Source: Sympetrum striolatum (Eukaryota; Arthropoda; Insecta; Odonata; Libellulidae). From it: DNA of 64,000 bases. Shown piece after piece: positions 48,599 to 59,700 of this stretch; the first letter of the stretch is position 1; each line of letters begins with the position of its first letter. Under the pieces are notes generated by a model. It did no database searches. It was not told the origin of the DNA and was given only the letters and a program-made list of their open reading frames with translations. The position numbers and the translations under genes are program-made. The stretch spans positions 58,953,454 through 59,017,453 of the forward strand of contig OX388345.1 in assembly GCA_947579665.1 (NCBI GenBank), written 5' to 3'.

Positions 48599-48729
48599 TA
48601 TAAAACCACTCGTTCGTGCCTCGGAAAAAACTTCCATCAAATACGATGGCGGAAGAATTTTTCAAATTTTGTCGTGAAAATTTCCAATCTGTGGTTTTCG
48701 TCAATGCCAAATCGTTCTATAACATTTAA
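48599..48729 (+). other. TATA box and 27-codon open frame
   Basis: TATAAAA at 48599-48605 is followed 40 bp later by ATG (48646) opening a short frame MAEEFFKFCRENFQ... to TAA at 48727. It lies ~160 bp upstream of the polymerase B fragment and could be a relic promoter and gene start of the same Polinton-type element. No homology is recognised for the peptide. Confidence 0.25.
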
Positions 48730-48889
48730 AAATTCATAAAAAAAATTTTAGCAGGGTTGCTAACATATTAGTTTAATCATTATAAAATGTTCTTCCAATG
48801 TTTTTCTCAGGTAAATCTCAAACTGATATCTCAAGTTTACATTCAATGACCTTTCTTGAACAATTAGAATTAATGTCAAGGGTACTACC

Positions 48890-49303
48890 TTTATAAATCA
48901 GGGGCCCGCACATTCTTTTTGCAACCTGCAGTACAAAATACCAAATTTTCTACCTGTGTTTATTCATAATCTTTCATCGTATGACGGTCATTTCTTGGTT
49001 CGGGAGTTAGACTATGATGATAAAAAAATTAATGTGATTCCGAACACCGAGGAAAAGTATATTTCATTCGCAAAGTCAATCGAAAATAATTTCACCATTA
49101 GATTTCTCGACACATGTCGATTCATGCCAGCGTCATTAGCTTCACTGGTAACAAATTTAAAATCATTTAAATATTCTAGCGAGGTATTCGGTGAGAAAAC
49201 GAACCTAGTCACACGTAAGGGGGTCTACCCATACGATTACACAAACTCAATCGAGAAACTTGAGGAAACATCACTTCCGGAGACGGGAAATTTCTACAAA
49301 AGA
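48890..49303 (+). pseudogene. Maverick/Polinton-type DNA polymerase B fragment
   Basis: An open ~138-codon stretch (no ATG needed; the track of similarity starts near CAG GGG CCC GCA) includes AHSFCNLQYKIPNF, FIHNLSSYDGHFLVREL, KINVIPNTEEKYISF, FLDTCRFMPASLASLV and KSFKYSSEVFGEKTNL. HNLSxYD is the Exo II motif of protein-primed family B polymerases as found in Polintons and related virus-like elements. Only this exonuclease-region fragment of a protein normally over 1000 residues is present. Similarity ends near 49303, after which the frame is unrelated. No integrase, protease, ATPase or capsid gene was seen nearby. Confidence 0.8.
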
Positions 49304-50144
49304 TTCCCACACATTTTTTGCATGTTTGTAGTCTTTCTCAGACACATGCTCGTCCGCTAATCTGTTGTAAATCAAATCTGTGTTCGCATATTTTAATATC
49401 GTAACAAAGAGCAGCTCAATAAATATATTTGAATAATTTTCTTTTTGAATTTAGTAACCCTGCTTCGTGAAGTTGTTAGCCTGGATGTAGGTTAAGAATG
49501 GTTTATTAATAACAAAAAGTTATAATATCATTTGTAGGAGCCAAGTTTAACACGATTCAAAAACATAATTTTAAATTATACTTTTACAGGTTGGTGACAG
49601 TAATAAGGATTAATTATACAATAATGCAAATATTACTAATCGTATGTCATAGTCGAAAACTGCTAAACTGGAAGTTTCGTAAAAAAATCGAAAAATTATT
49701 TATGCGCTATATTTTGACTTTTTTTCGAAAGGAATGAAATTAATTTTCATTATTTTCCTACGGCATTTGAAACATAGAGTGACTTCGTTATTAAAAATCA
49801 ATATAATATATATCAATATAAACCCTTTTTACATACTCCAAAAGTTTGAAACTGTTAGGTTACTTATAAATAGGAAAAATATCAAAATTAATGCAATATT
49901 GGAACATGAATGTTTAAACATTTCTGTAATTAATATAAATAGAAAAAGATGTTTGGTTAAAAAAGTTAACATTTATTTTTTAACCCGCCTTCCTAGGTAA
50001 AGTAGACTTTTGCTAAATATAGTATAAGTATGATACTGAATTATATCTCAACATATGGTAATGTTACAGTTTACTTAAGGATATTTTTATTTTTCAGTTA
50101 AAAAAATTTCACATTTTTCTGGAGATGCAGCATTAAGGTCAATG

Positions 50145-50345
50145 CTTAATAACGAAAGTACCAATTTTCCTCGAGAAATGGCATTAGCGGTGAAGTTTAC
50201 AAACAAAAGTTCCAATTTTCCTCAAGAGATGGCATGAGTGTCGAAGTTTATAAATAAAAGTTCCAATTTTCCTCAAGAGATGGCATGAGTGGCGAAGTTT
50301 CAAAACAAAAGTTCCAATTTTTCTCAAGAGATGGCAATAGTGTCG
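50145..50345 (+). repeat. 51-bp tandem repeat array, left (+ orientation)
   Basis: Four units spaced exactly 51 bp (CCAATTTTCC blocks at 50161, 50212, 50263; CCAATTTTTC at 50314). Each unit reads AAGTTCCAATTTTCCTCAAG, AGATGGCAT, AGTGTCGAAGTTTATAAA. The array ends ~20 bp before the Harbinger insertion. The same repeat is inverted at 55905-56184. Confidence 0.9.
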
Positions 50346-50364
50346 AAGTGTATTATATAGTACA

Positions 50365-50367
50365 TTA
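50365..50367 (+). repeat. Harbinger target duplication TTA (left)
   Basis: TTA immediately outside the left terminal repeat; partner TTA at 55608-55610. Three-base T-A-rich duplications are characteristic of PIF/Harbinger. Confidence 0.8.
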
Positions 50368-50681
50368 GTGCCCGGTATTATAATGTATAGTTAAATCCGA
50401 TAAATAGTTAACATGAAGGTTAAGCTTAACTATCGGTAAGCGAGATGGCCGGTATTATAAAACTTTTTCGACTCATGGTTAGTTATTTATCACTTTAACT
50501 AAGAGTTGCGTTGCCCGAGAATAATTTTCATACCCGTTGCTGCGAGTTTTGTTTGAACATAAACGAATCGTAATGCGAATATCCGACTATTACGCTTTCT
50601 TTTTCCATTCATACGGGAACCTATTTACTAAGTTATCTCCTATTACTCTTATTTACCTTAACTTAATCTAATGAATAAAGA

Positions 50682-52848
50682 ATGGATGCTAAAAGAAGTA
50701 AAAACTTCACAGAGGAAGAGCAGATCTTGCTAATAAATTTAGTTGAGGAGAATAGAAATGTAGTAGAGAATAAAATAAGTAACTCAACTACATGGAAGCA
50801 GAAGGTAAGTTAAGTGTTTTCGTCATGTCTGCTATCTAATACGAAATTCTGCATGAGAGAACTAAATAAATGCAGGAGGCAGCATGGATGATAATTCGTG
50901 ATAAATTCGACACACAGGCGAGAAGCACAAGGCCGTGGAGAAAGCTAAAATCGAAGTACGACGCTATTAAAAAAGATACGAAAAAGGATATGGCTAGAGA
51001 GAAACAAAGTTTGAGGCAGACCGGCGGAGGTCCATCCAACATTAAACGTAACCCGGTGTACGAAAAGTGTAGGAGTTTAATTGGTTTAAACGGAAAGGGC
51101 TTGGAAAATGTAGTGGATAGCGATTCACAAATTATGTGTAGGGATCTACCTTGTACTATTGAAGTGATGTTTTTTAACAGAATTAATTCTATTTTCACTA
51201 TATTGTGTACTATACAACGATTTTCCTTCAGGTTCAAGAGATGAGCTATCACATAATTCTCAAGCCATGATGGTAAATACTTATCTTGTTTTTTTTTATT
51301 GTAACACTAACTGTGCTTCTAATAATTAATGGGAAATTTCGAATTAACAAAAATACATATTTTTAATTTCATATAATTATTTCCTTATTTATTCATAAAT
51401 GCTATCATGATCATTGAAATATTTAGTACTGAAGTGTAAAGCCTTCTTGTGCTTTAAAGTAGAACACTATCAAAATATTTCCTTTCTTTGAAGTTTCACA
51501 ATATTGATAATACTTTCTTGACAGGTATCAGATGACTCAAACTCGGATTGTGCTTCGTATGGTAAAACATTACTTATTACTGTCCATAATCAAATGAAAG
51601 AGAAATTTTATTAAAACGAAAATATTGCCAGTTAAGCTCCTAAAGACAACTCGTTGATGTTGTCACTGATGATTTCTTCTCAATGCATGTGGAATTGGTA
51701 TGCCTTGCTTATGTTTACAAGGTTGGATTATGTTGATGTCCAGTTTGGTATGAAAGATATTTATATTCTGTAGATGAATTTGTAAGAAATAGGTCAATGC
51801 AATAGTCATGTCAGTCCTTATATTCTTAGAAGCATAAGCATATCAAGCAAAATGTCATTATTGTAACAATATGTGCCAAGCATCATTTCATGGTTGTTAC
51901 ATCTTTTTCCACTTTACCTCTTGGTTAGTTCTGAAAGTTTTGACCAAGAAATATAGATACCTAATGCATTATAATCTTTAATACTTGGAGTAATGAATTT
52001 TTATAGATTCCAATTGTAATTCTGACAGTATCCCCATAAAATTTTCTGAAAAGGATTTTATTCATGAGTGCTTGCATTTCCAGACTGGAACTTATACTCT
52101 CCATCGTTTCCAGTAATAATGGAAACATCTCACCCAGAGAATGAAAACAGTAGTACAGTAACTTCAACAGTCTTTAAAGTTATCATTCATGCAACTTAAT
52201 TTAAGATAATTCTAGGAATGTCCTTTGATTGTATCTTTGTTAAGCATAGCTTTCAGAATTTGTCACCTCTCTGACAAACTTGAGCTTTATATTAATTTCG
52301 ATGTGTAAATGAATACCATAGCCTTGAAGTAGGATTCACCATTCTTGAAATATGAGAATTGATAAGTTGTTTAATTTCAGAGAATATAACTACAAATTCA
52401 AGTCAGGGTGTGGAAGTAGTGGAAAGTAAGTTTGAAGTATATATGTAAGATTTGATTATTAATTTCCTTGTATTGTTTCATTCTCAATGATATATCATGA
52501 TTCATTTAACAGTTGATATAATTGGAGACAAAAACAAGAATCTGCTAAGCATAAGATCCCAGGCAATGGAAAAACAGGCAGTATGCAATACTTATAAATT
52601 TGGCTTTAAGCGTATGCCTTTTTTAGAAAATAATAAGTATTCTTTTCATAGAATCCAAGATCCAGAAGAATTTCAGTAAAACAAATCCAAAGGAAAGTAT
52701 AATCTCATTAACAGAAGCAAAGTTAGAATTAATCAATCTACAGAAAGAAATTTTAAAGAAAGGTTATGAGGAGAAGCAAAGAAGAGAAGAGGAATTACAT
52801 GCTATTAAGATTAGAATAGCCAATGCAGAAGAAAAAAACTGTTGCTAG
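50682..52848 (+). CDS. Myb/SANT-like DNA-binding protein of the Harbinger element
   Basis: Exon 1 (50682-50804) starts MDAKRSKNFTEEEQILLINL and ends at a GTAAGT donor. Exon 2 starts at 50876 (after TGCAG) with EAAWMIIRDKFD, then RSTRPWRKLKSKYDAIKKDT. Together they form a Myb/SANT-like (MADF/zeste-type) domain of ~80 residues with the spaced tryptophans. Tentative later exons: about 51231-51271 (RDELSHNSQ), 51527-51563 (VSDDSNSDCAS), 52381-52426, part of 52513-52608, and 52647-52848 with a Glu/Lys-rich coiled coil (KLELINLQKEILKKGYEEKQ). In this superfamily the Myb-like partner imports transposase and binds the ends. One A appears missing in the A-run at 52832-52838: adding it back would extend the coiled coil instead of stopping at 52846. 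Exact internal splice sites are uncertain. Confidence 0.75.
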
Positions 52849-53137
52849 AAATTATATTGAAAGAAAAAGAAATAAATAAATTTATTTAGATGAATTTCAG
52901 TATTTACTTTGAATCACCATAAGTTAACCAATAATTTTTTAAAATGTATAAATACAGACTAACATTAAACCTTTGTGGTGTTTCACTTCAATTATAGTAC
53001 TGAAATAAAATTAACTAATGAAATTAAAAATGTAAAATTAAGCCAAACTAACAATTTTGCTAAGTTGTTACAACCAATTATTACACAAGCCTTGAAATTT
53101 ATAAGACTCAAAATTTTTCAATACATCCATTCTGTCT

Positions 53138-54622
53138 CTAATCATGAAAGTTTTGTAGTATCAGGTCACGGAAATATTTAATAAATGGATCTTTCCCAGC
53201 ACCAATATCCTCCTCAGATTCACTTTGGTCTCCTACCTCTTCTTCAACCTCCACTGGTTCTGATATATTATGCGGTGGTTCCTTGTTTTTTGCAATAACT
53301 GCCACATTTTGCAGTATTGCACATGCCACTACAACTTCCATTGCGGTTTCCAAACAAATTTTCATACCATTTGAGATGATCGGGAAGCGTTGCTTCCATA
53401 CTCCGAACATTCTTTCTATTATGTTTCTAGTTTTTGTGTGACTATCATTATAATATTTTTGATACTGATCTATGGGTTTCCTAATTGGTGTCATCAGAAA
53501 ATTTGTCTGTTTATATCCCGAATCTCCCAGCAATACCCCGTTTCCAAAGTGTTTATTTTCTAACTTATTCTTCAGTGAAGAATTGTTGAAAATTGTTTGG
53601 TCATGGGTTGACCCTGGCCATCTAGTTACTATATCTGCAATCTTCATTTTTGCATCGCAGACAACTTGAATATTTAGGGAGAAGTAGCCCTTTCTATTTC
53701 TGAAGCTTTCAGGCTCTTCACCTCCTGTAACATCATTTATGATCAATTTCAATTATCAGTGAAGGACAAATATTAAAACTATGAATTTAAATTTTAATTA
53801 TGAATTATTTGTCAAACAAGTATACTTATATTTATTATATCCCTTCTTAATTTGAGAAGAAATCTTTCTTATAAGAGACATGTGATGTACTTAACCATGA
53901 CACTGATCTTCATTATTTTTTAATATCCGTATATCTTAATTATTTTACAAAGATATGGATGATAGAAGCAGTAATAAAAGATATTATTAATTTAATTTAC
54001 TAATTACAGCAATATTACTTGAGATTTTAAGAACACTTTATACCTGGTGATATGATTTTTATGTGTGTGGAATCTATGCAGCCAAAGACCCTTGGGAATG
54101 AGGCCATGCTGTGAAATTTTTGCATGTTAAGTCCAATCTCTCGTTTGCTTGTTGGTAGATTTATATATGTCATTGATTGTTCAGCAATGGCTCTAGTAAC
54201 CTTCTTAACTGTTCGGCTAGCAGTTGATTTATGGACACCAGTGAAGTCTGCTGAAGCGATTAGCATCGAACCAGTGGCATAAAATCTTAATGTCAGTAAA
54301 AACTGTTCCATTGCTGACATCGCCTTATTTCTTAAAATAGGAAGTGTAATGATCAAGCAGTTATTTCATGCATCAGATACTTTGAATTAACTTTGCAATA
54401 CCTTGTTGTTCGATGCTCTATTTTCATCGCAATTTTTTCTAAAAACTTAACCACTGTTTCTTTATTTAGTCTAAACCTTATAAAAAACTCTTCTTCACTC
54501 AATGTGTTGAGATAATCCGGTCGAATCTTAAATATTCTAGGATTTCTTGTTCTCAGCAGTACTCGAAATAAAAATTCATCGTCGTCATCCTCAATATCTT
54601 GAAACGTTTTCAATACTTCCAT
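53138..54622 (-). CDS. HARBI1-like Harbinger transposase, intact spliced frame
   Basis: DDE transposase that cuts and pastes the element. Three exons on the minus strand: 54622-54402 (start MEVLKTFQDIEDD), 54330-54044 and 53724-53138. Both introns are GT-AG and rejoin in phase (RTTR|NKAM, SPG|GEEP). The sum is 1095 nt, 364 residues plus stop, close to HARBI1 (about 350). An N-terminal helix-turn-helix-like part (RFYATGS...VHKSTASRTV) precedes the catalytic core: Asp160 in GCIDSTHIKI, Asp237 in LLGDSGYK and Glu273 in RNIIERMFGVWKQRFP. KGYFSLNIQVVCD and RWPGSTHD are further family signatures. The C-terminus is acidic. No stop or frameshift interrupts it, unlike every other transposon gene in the window. 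The upstream ATG at 54682 is in frame but adds a non-conserved hydrophobic stretch. Confidence 0.9.
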
Positions 54623-54864
54623 TTCTTGTCTATTATGTGAGGTAATAATAAATATCGTTATTAGAGAAGTATTTAGCAGCATTATTTAATATTATTTACC
54701 TGTGATAAGCATCCCTTTTTAAAGGGACTCGTTTCTGAGCAAGGAAATTATGCTGGCTGTTTTTGTTTTATATCACTCTGCTTAAAATCTTTCTAATATT
54801 TTATTTGTTAGATATCTTTCCCCATTTTCAATACTTTTTATCAACAAATAAATATAAATATAAG

Positions 54865-54868
<4 letters not shown>

Positions 54869-54902
<34 letters not shown>
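54869..54902. repeat. (TA)n microsatellite inside the Harbinger element
   Basis: An uninterrupted TA run of about 17 units, followed by AT-rich imperfect sequence. It lies between the transposase start and the right terminal region. Confidence 0.95.
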
Positions 54903-54909
<7 letters not shown>

Positions 54910-55607
54910 AATATAAAAAGTAACTTGCGTCAAGGAGTACGTCCAACGTTATGCACCTTCGCGGGTAATACTTTTATCGAAGCCTTCAAAGCAATACTGA
55001 GACCATACACGTTGACAGGCAGGCCTACTATTAATTCAGATAATTGTATAATAGTTTCCTCAGTTCCTTAATTTTACTTTCACACGAATTTCAATGTTCT
55101 TTTAAGTTACACGACATTTGCTTTTTCTGGCCAGTAGTTTCCACGTCAGAAAATGAAGAGCTTGTTAAATCATGACTATTATCTTGATATCTTAATTGCT
55201 CAAAATCATCCCAATATTAATATTATATTTATTACATATATAATAACTTATTGTACACATCTCCAGAACCAACATAGTTCTACGCGTAATGAATGTGACA
55301 GAAAAAACGACCTTAAAATATTACATATACATTTAATAGGAGTCATACCAACTTAATTAGAATATCCGAACAAATATTTTCCAGAAATTGTGGAGTATAA
55401 ATTTAATTTTCATCAACAAACCAACTGAGTTTATAAGTTAGCAGTAAAGCTTGTCCGCCATTACTTGTTTACACTGGTTTACTCCCATGACTCCCAAACA
55501 CTTTAACTAACAGATACGGCTTAACCATCGATTATAATACCCAATTTTTGAGTTAACCTGGATGTTAAAGTTATCCTATAGATAACTACACATTATAATA
55601 CCGGGCC

Positions 55608-55610
55608 TTA
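55608..55610 (+). repeat. Harbinger target duplication TTA (right)
   Basis: TTA directly after CCGGGCC, partner of 50365-50367. Confidence 0.8.
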
Positions 55611-55904
55611 ATGTATCGAATGTCAATTCAATTATGGCTATCGATCTTGGTATGGACAATACACGGAGATCGTGACGATTTGACTTTATTTGAGATTTGA
55701 CAATAGAGAAAAAAGATATAAAGATTCCTTCGATAGAAAGAGGAGACATAATAATTCTTATATATTAATAATCGCTTCTTGTCCGGCAATGGCGTATGAC
55801 TTAGTGGGAGCATCAGAGACGTTAGCAGGGATGAGGGATGTCGGTGTGTTCTTTTTTACACACCGCTTCCGGATTTTACATTAAAGCTATATTTTAAAAC
55901 TTAC
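55611..55904. other. Unique spacer between Harbinger and the right 51-bp array
   Basis: About 290 bp without recognised coding. With the left array it forms the presumed host DNA into which Harbinger inserted, i.e. the middle of a foldback-like structure. Confidence 0.4.
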
Positions 55905-56184
55905 GAGGAAAATTGGAACTTTTGTTTATAAACTTTGACACTAATGCCATCTCTTGAGGGAAATTGGAACTTTTGTTTATAAACTTCGCCACTAATGCCA
56001 TCTCTTGAGGAAAATTGGAACTTTTGTTTGTAAACTTCGACATTAATGCTATCACTTGAGGGAAATTTGAACTTTTGTTTATAAACTTCGACACTAATGC
56101 CATCTATTGAGGGAAATTGGAGCTTTGGTTTATAAACTTCGCCACTTATGCCATCTCTTGAGGAAAATTGGAACTTTTATTTTT
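55905..56184 (-). repeat. 51-bp tandem repeat array, right (inverted)
   Basis: Five to six units of the same 51-bp repeat as 50145-50345, in opposite orientation. Because 51 is a multiple of three, the minus strand stays open as a 17-residue repeat (ALVSKFINKSSNFPQEM); the left array has in-frame stops, so this is not evidence of coding. The array ends at 56184, exactly where hAT sequence resumes. Confidence 0.9.
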
Positions 56185-56714
56185 GAATAAATCACCACAT
56201 TGGTGCACCCATCCTTATTTGAACATCTTTCGTTATTAGACTATATCATCAGCAGCTTTCTTAGGAATGACTTCATCCGTTGCTTTTAAAATTACCTCCT
56301 CTTCTAAGAAACAAAAAATCATTTATATCAGATGAAATTTTCTGGTAGGCTTACATTTAAGCCTGATTTCGTTATTTATGCATTAGCCAAGTATTCAATT
56401 GAATGCGTCACATACCGGAGAGAACAAATTCGGCTGCATTAAAATAATCTGTAGACTCTTGATTATAGTTGATATTATAATTGAATTTGCAGAAATCAAG
56501 TTATATACCAAGGTGAAAAAAATGAAGATGTCAACTTACAATTATTTAGACTAAGTGATAGGTGGTTTAACCAGCAGAGAGATGATACAAAACTAAGTCT
56601 TACACACTGAGTGTTCAAAGAAAACAAAAATTTTCCGCGAATTGAAATTTTGAATGGGCATTGCATAACCAGATATGAGATTCGTGGGATTCTATCACAA
56701 AAGAAAAAATTGGC

Positions 56715-56718
56715 TTCA
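56715..56718 (+). repeat. 4-bp target duplication TTCA (left)
   Basis: TTCA precedes the 4.0-kb element and recurs at 60735-60738. hAT copy 1 supplies the unoccupied site: its complement reads TTGGCTGCATCGAAAAGG where copy 2 has TTGGC-TTCA-[element]-TTCA-TCGAAAAGG. Confidence 0.75.
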
Positions 56719-59700
56719 GGGTCGTTCCATATCAAGTGATCACAACATTTTTACCTCACCATTTCAGATTTCATTCATAATTGGCTCAATAATTACTAGC
56801 CTCAAGATAAGTAAAAATCCAAATTTTTAGATTTTTCTGATTATTTGTTTGGTTGCTATGGGGATTCAAAGTTTACAAAAAAACGTAAAAATAAGCATGC
56901 ACGTGGAAATAAATTTTAACATAACTTCTGAATTGTAAAAGATAGAAAGCTCAAACAAACATTAATTTATAGCTATTTTCCTAAGCTTTAATATGATATG
57001 CAACATAACTACTTTCAAAGAAAATTTAATTTTGAGGTCATGGGGTCAAATTTCAAATTTGAATATCTCAGAAAAGGTATAATAATTTTTTTTCCAAAAA
57101 ATGTCAAAGAATTTATCATGTTTTAACTCCATTTCCACCAAATCTCAATTTGGGATCGCAATGGGATCATGCACATTTTGAATTTTTAAATTACCTCTCC
57201 AAGCCCAAAATGGGTATTTTTCACATGTAAATATTTACTAGGCTTGCATATCCTTTCTGCCACTTGGTTTTGTAAAAGTTGTTTATTTTTAGTTGAATTT
57301 TTGGAATATTGTATTGTTGAGTTGATTATTGGTTCTGTACTAGAGTAGATATCTTGAAATAAATAGTTCGATTTGTGTTCTCAACACTTAAATACCTGTG
57401 TGTTTTAGCTGACAAGATTGAGCTGTTTGCAAGAAGAATTGTGTTGCAAAGTGGGATCGTTGTAATCTTCTAAAGGCTGCGGTGCATTTGTTGTTGAGTT
57501 GGGGAATTGCTGTGATATATAACTGTGTGTAGCACACAGGGATTGGTGTTACTCATATTACACTACATTTGATTCTATTTTGTTTCCTTAAGAAAGTTTG
57601 CCAATTTCAGCAGTGATCCGTGAAAAAAATAGTCATGGTTGAGACTCAGGAAGTGTCTTCTAATATTAGATATTGTTGTAATCCATTTGCAAAAACTGGC
57701 CACAAATGTTTCAAAAAACTTAGGACTGTTCAAATGTGGATGTGTGAGAAGAACATTTTAATTAAACCTGGAATGAAACTTTGTGATAGTTGCAGGAAAT
57801 TACTTGGTAAGAAAAATTCCACATCGTAAGGAACTGAAATTTAAGTCTCAGTGAACAATGATTCTAAACCGTTTACCGAGCAAGAAACTGCAGTTGATGT
57901 TACATTTGTTGATCCCAGTTCATCTGTAGATTATGTGAGCAAATCTCTTACATTTCATGAAGAGTCCCCCATCAATAAGAAAAGAATACGTGTTGACCCT
58001 GGATATTGTTCAAAAAAACTGGATAAAGTGAAACAGAAGCTCTCAGAGAAATTATTGGACAGTAATATGGGACAAAGGCAGACTTAAGAGGACCCTGACT
58101 CTGAAATGTTAGCTCAGCTGAAGGAAAAATTTCAGCAAACTGAAATTAGGAGTGAAAAACTACTTATTTTAACTGTTTTACCTCAGAGCTGGACTCTTGC
58201 AAGAATTGAAAATGAATTTGGAGTGAGTAATAGAAGAACTAAGACACTGGTTAGGGAAAAAGAAATCCTCTGTACATATGATGAAAAACCAGGGAAAACT
58301 CTGAAAGAGTCTATTTTAAACAAAGTAATACAGTTTTACAACAGTGATGAAGTTAGCAGGATGATTCCAGGGAAAAAAGATTACGTTTCAGGGAAGAGAA
58401 GAAATGTGCGTACCAATATTCAAAAAACATTAATTTTAGGAAACCTGAAAGAAGAGTTTCACTTATTTAAGTGTCAAAACCCAGAGGACGAAGTATGATT
58501 TTCTAAGTTTGCTGAGCTCCGCCCCCAGAACTGTGTTTTAGCAGGTGGAAGTGGCACACATACAGTATGTGTATGTACAATTCACCAGAACATTAAATTA
58601 ATGTTAAGTGTGAAAGAGGTTAAAGAGATAACTTCAGAAGATGAGTCATATCTAAGTGATTACAAAGCATGTCTGTCTAAGATAACATGTTCTGGTCCAA
58701 GTCCAAAATGTCACTTAAATAAATATAGCAACTGTCCTGGTATTGACCAATTATAAGAAACTTTACAAGATGCTTTGGAGGAAAAGATGGTTGAAAACAT
58801 TTCATACAAACAGTGGATTTCAGTGGACAGATGCAGTTTTGGAACTATCACAAAAAGCACTGACGAATTTGTTCAGACATTGTGCGAAAGACTTTTAGTT
58901 CTGAAAAAACATGTCTTTGTGGCTACTCAACAGGCATTGTACTTATCCGATCTAAAAGAAAGTATGGAAGTGAATGGAGGAAATGACAGTCTAGACTGTC
59001 ATCTCCTTAGACTTTTCAGAAAATTATTCATTTCTTATTCAAGATGAAGCTCAGTCATATCACTGAAGAAATGAACAAGCAACTGTGCATCCGTTTGCTG
59101 TCTATTACAGGGATCAGGAGGTTGTCAAGTACAACAGCTTTGTTATAATTTCAAAATGTTTAATACATAACACTGTGGCTGTTCATGTCTTTCAGAAGAA
59201 AATTATCAATTTCCTGAAGAATAGCATACTGCCATCCTTGAAAAAATTATACTTCTTCTCAGATGGGTCAGCTGCCCAATATAAGAATAGGAAAAACTTT
59301 TCTAACTTGTGCCACCATAAAGAAGACTTTAATGTGGAAGCAGAATGGCACTTCCATGCCATGGCCCATTCAAAAGGTGTTTGTGATGGTTTAGGAGGAA
59401 CAGTTAAACGTCTTGCAGCTAGAGCTAGCCTTCAGAGACCATATACAGACCAAATTTTGACACCACATCAGCTCTTTAACTGGTGTGAATCCAACATTTC
59501 TTCTATTCAGTTCTTGTACTAAAGCATTACAGAGCATAATGAGGAAGAAGATTCTCTGAAAACTAGGTTTTATGAAGCACTCCCCATTGAAGGAACACAA
59601 CAGTATCACACTTTAATTCCATCTGCCCAAAACAAAATCATTACAAAGATATTCTCCTTTGACACCGAGTTCTAGGAGCATATTTTGTAAGGAGGTACAA

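Larger units (their letters stand above)
50368..55607 (-). mobile_element. PIF/Harbinger transposon, apparently complete (5.2 kb)
   Basis: Terminal inverted repeats at 50368-50393 (GTGCCCGGTATTATAATGT...) and 55583-55607 (inward from the right: GGCCCGGTATTATAATGT...) differ only at the outermost bases and one internal base. TTA duplications flank them. The motif CCGGTATTATAA recurs about 80 bp in from the left end (50450-50461), and GGGTATTATAAT recurs, inverted, near 55531-55542: likely transposase or Myb-protein sites. Inside are the two genes expected of an autonomous Harbinger, a HARBI1-like transposase and a Myb/SANT-like protein, convergently transcribed. A TA microsatellite (about 54869-54902) lies upstream of the transposase. 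Confidence 0.9.

Noticed and set aside
55894..56103. 69-codon protein of 17-residue repeats
   Set aside because: Frame of the 51-bp array; the homologous left array has in-frame stops and there is no independent gene signal.
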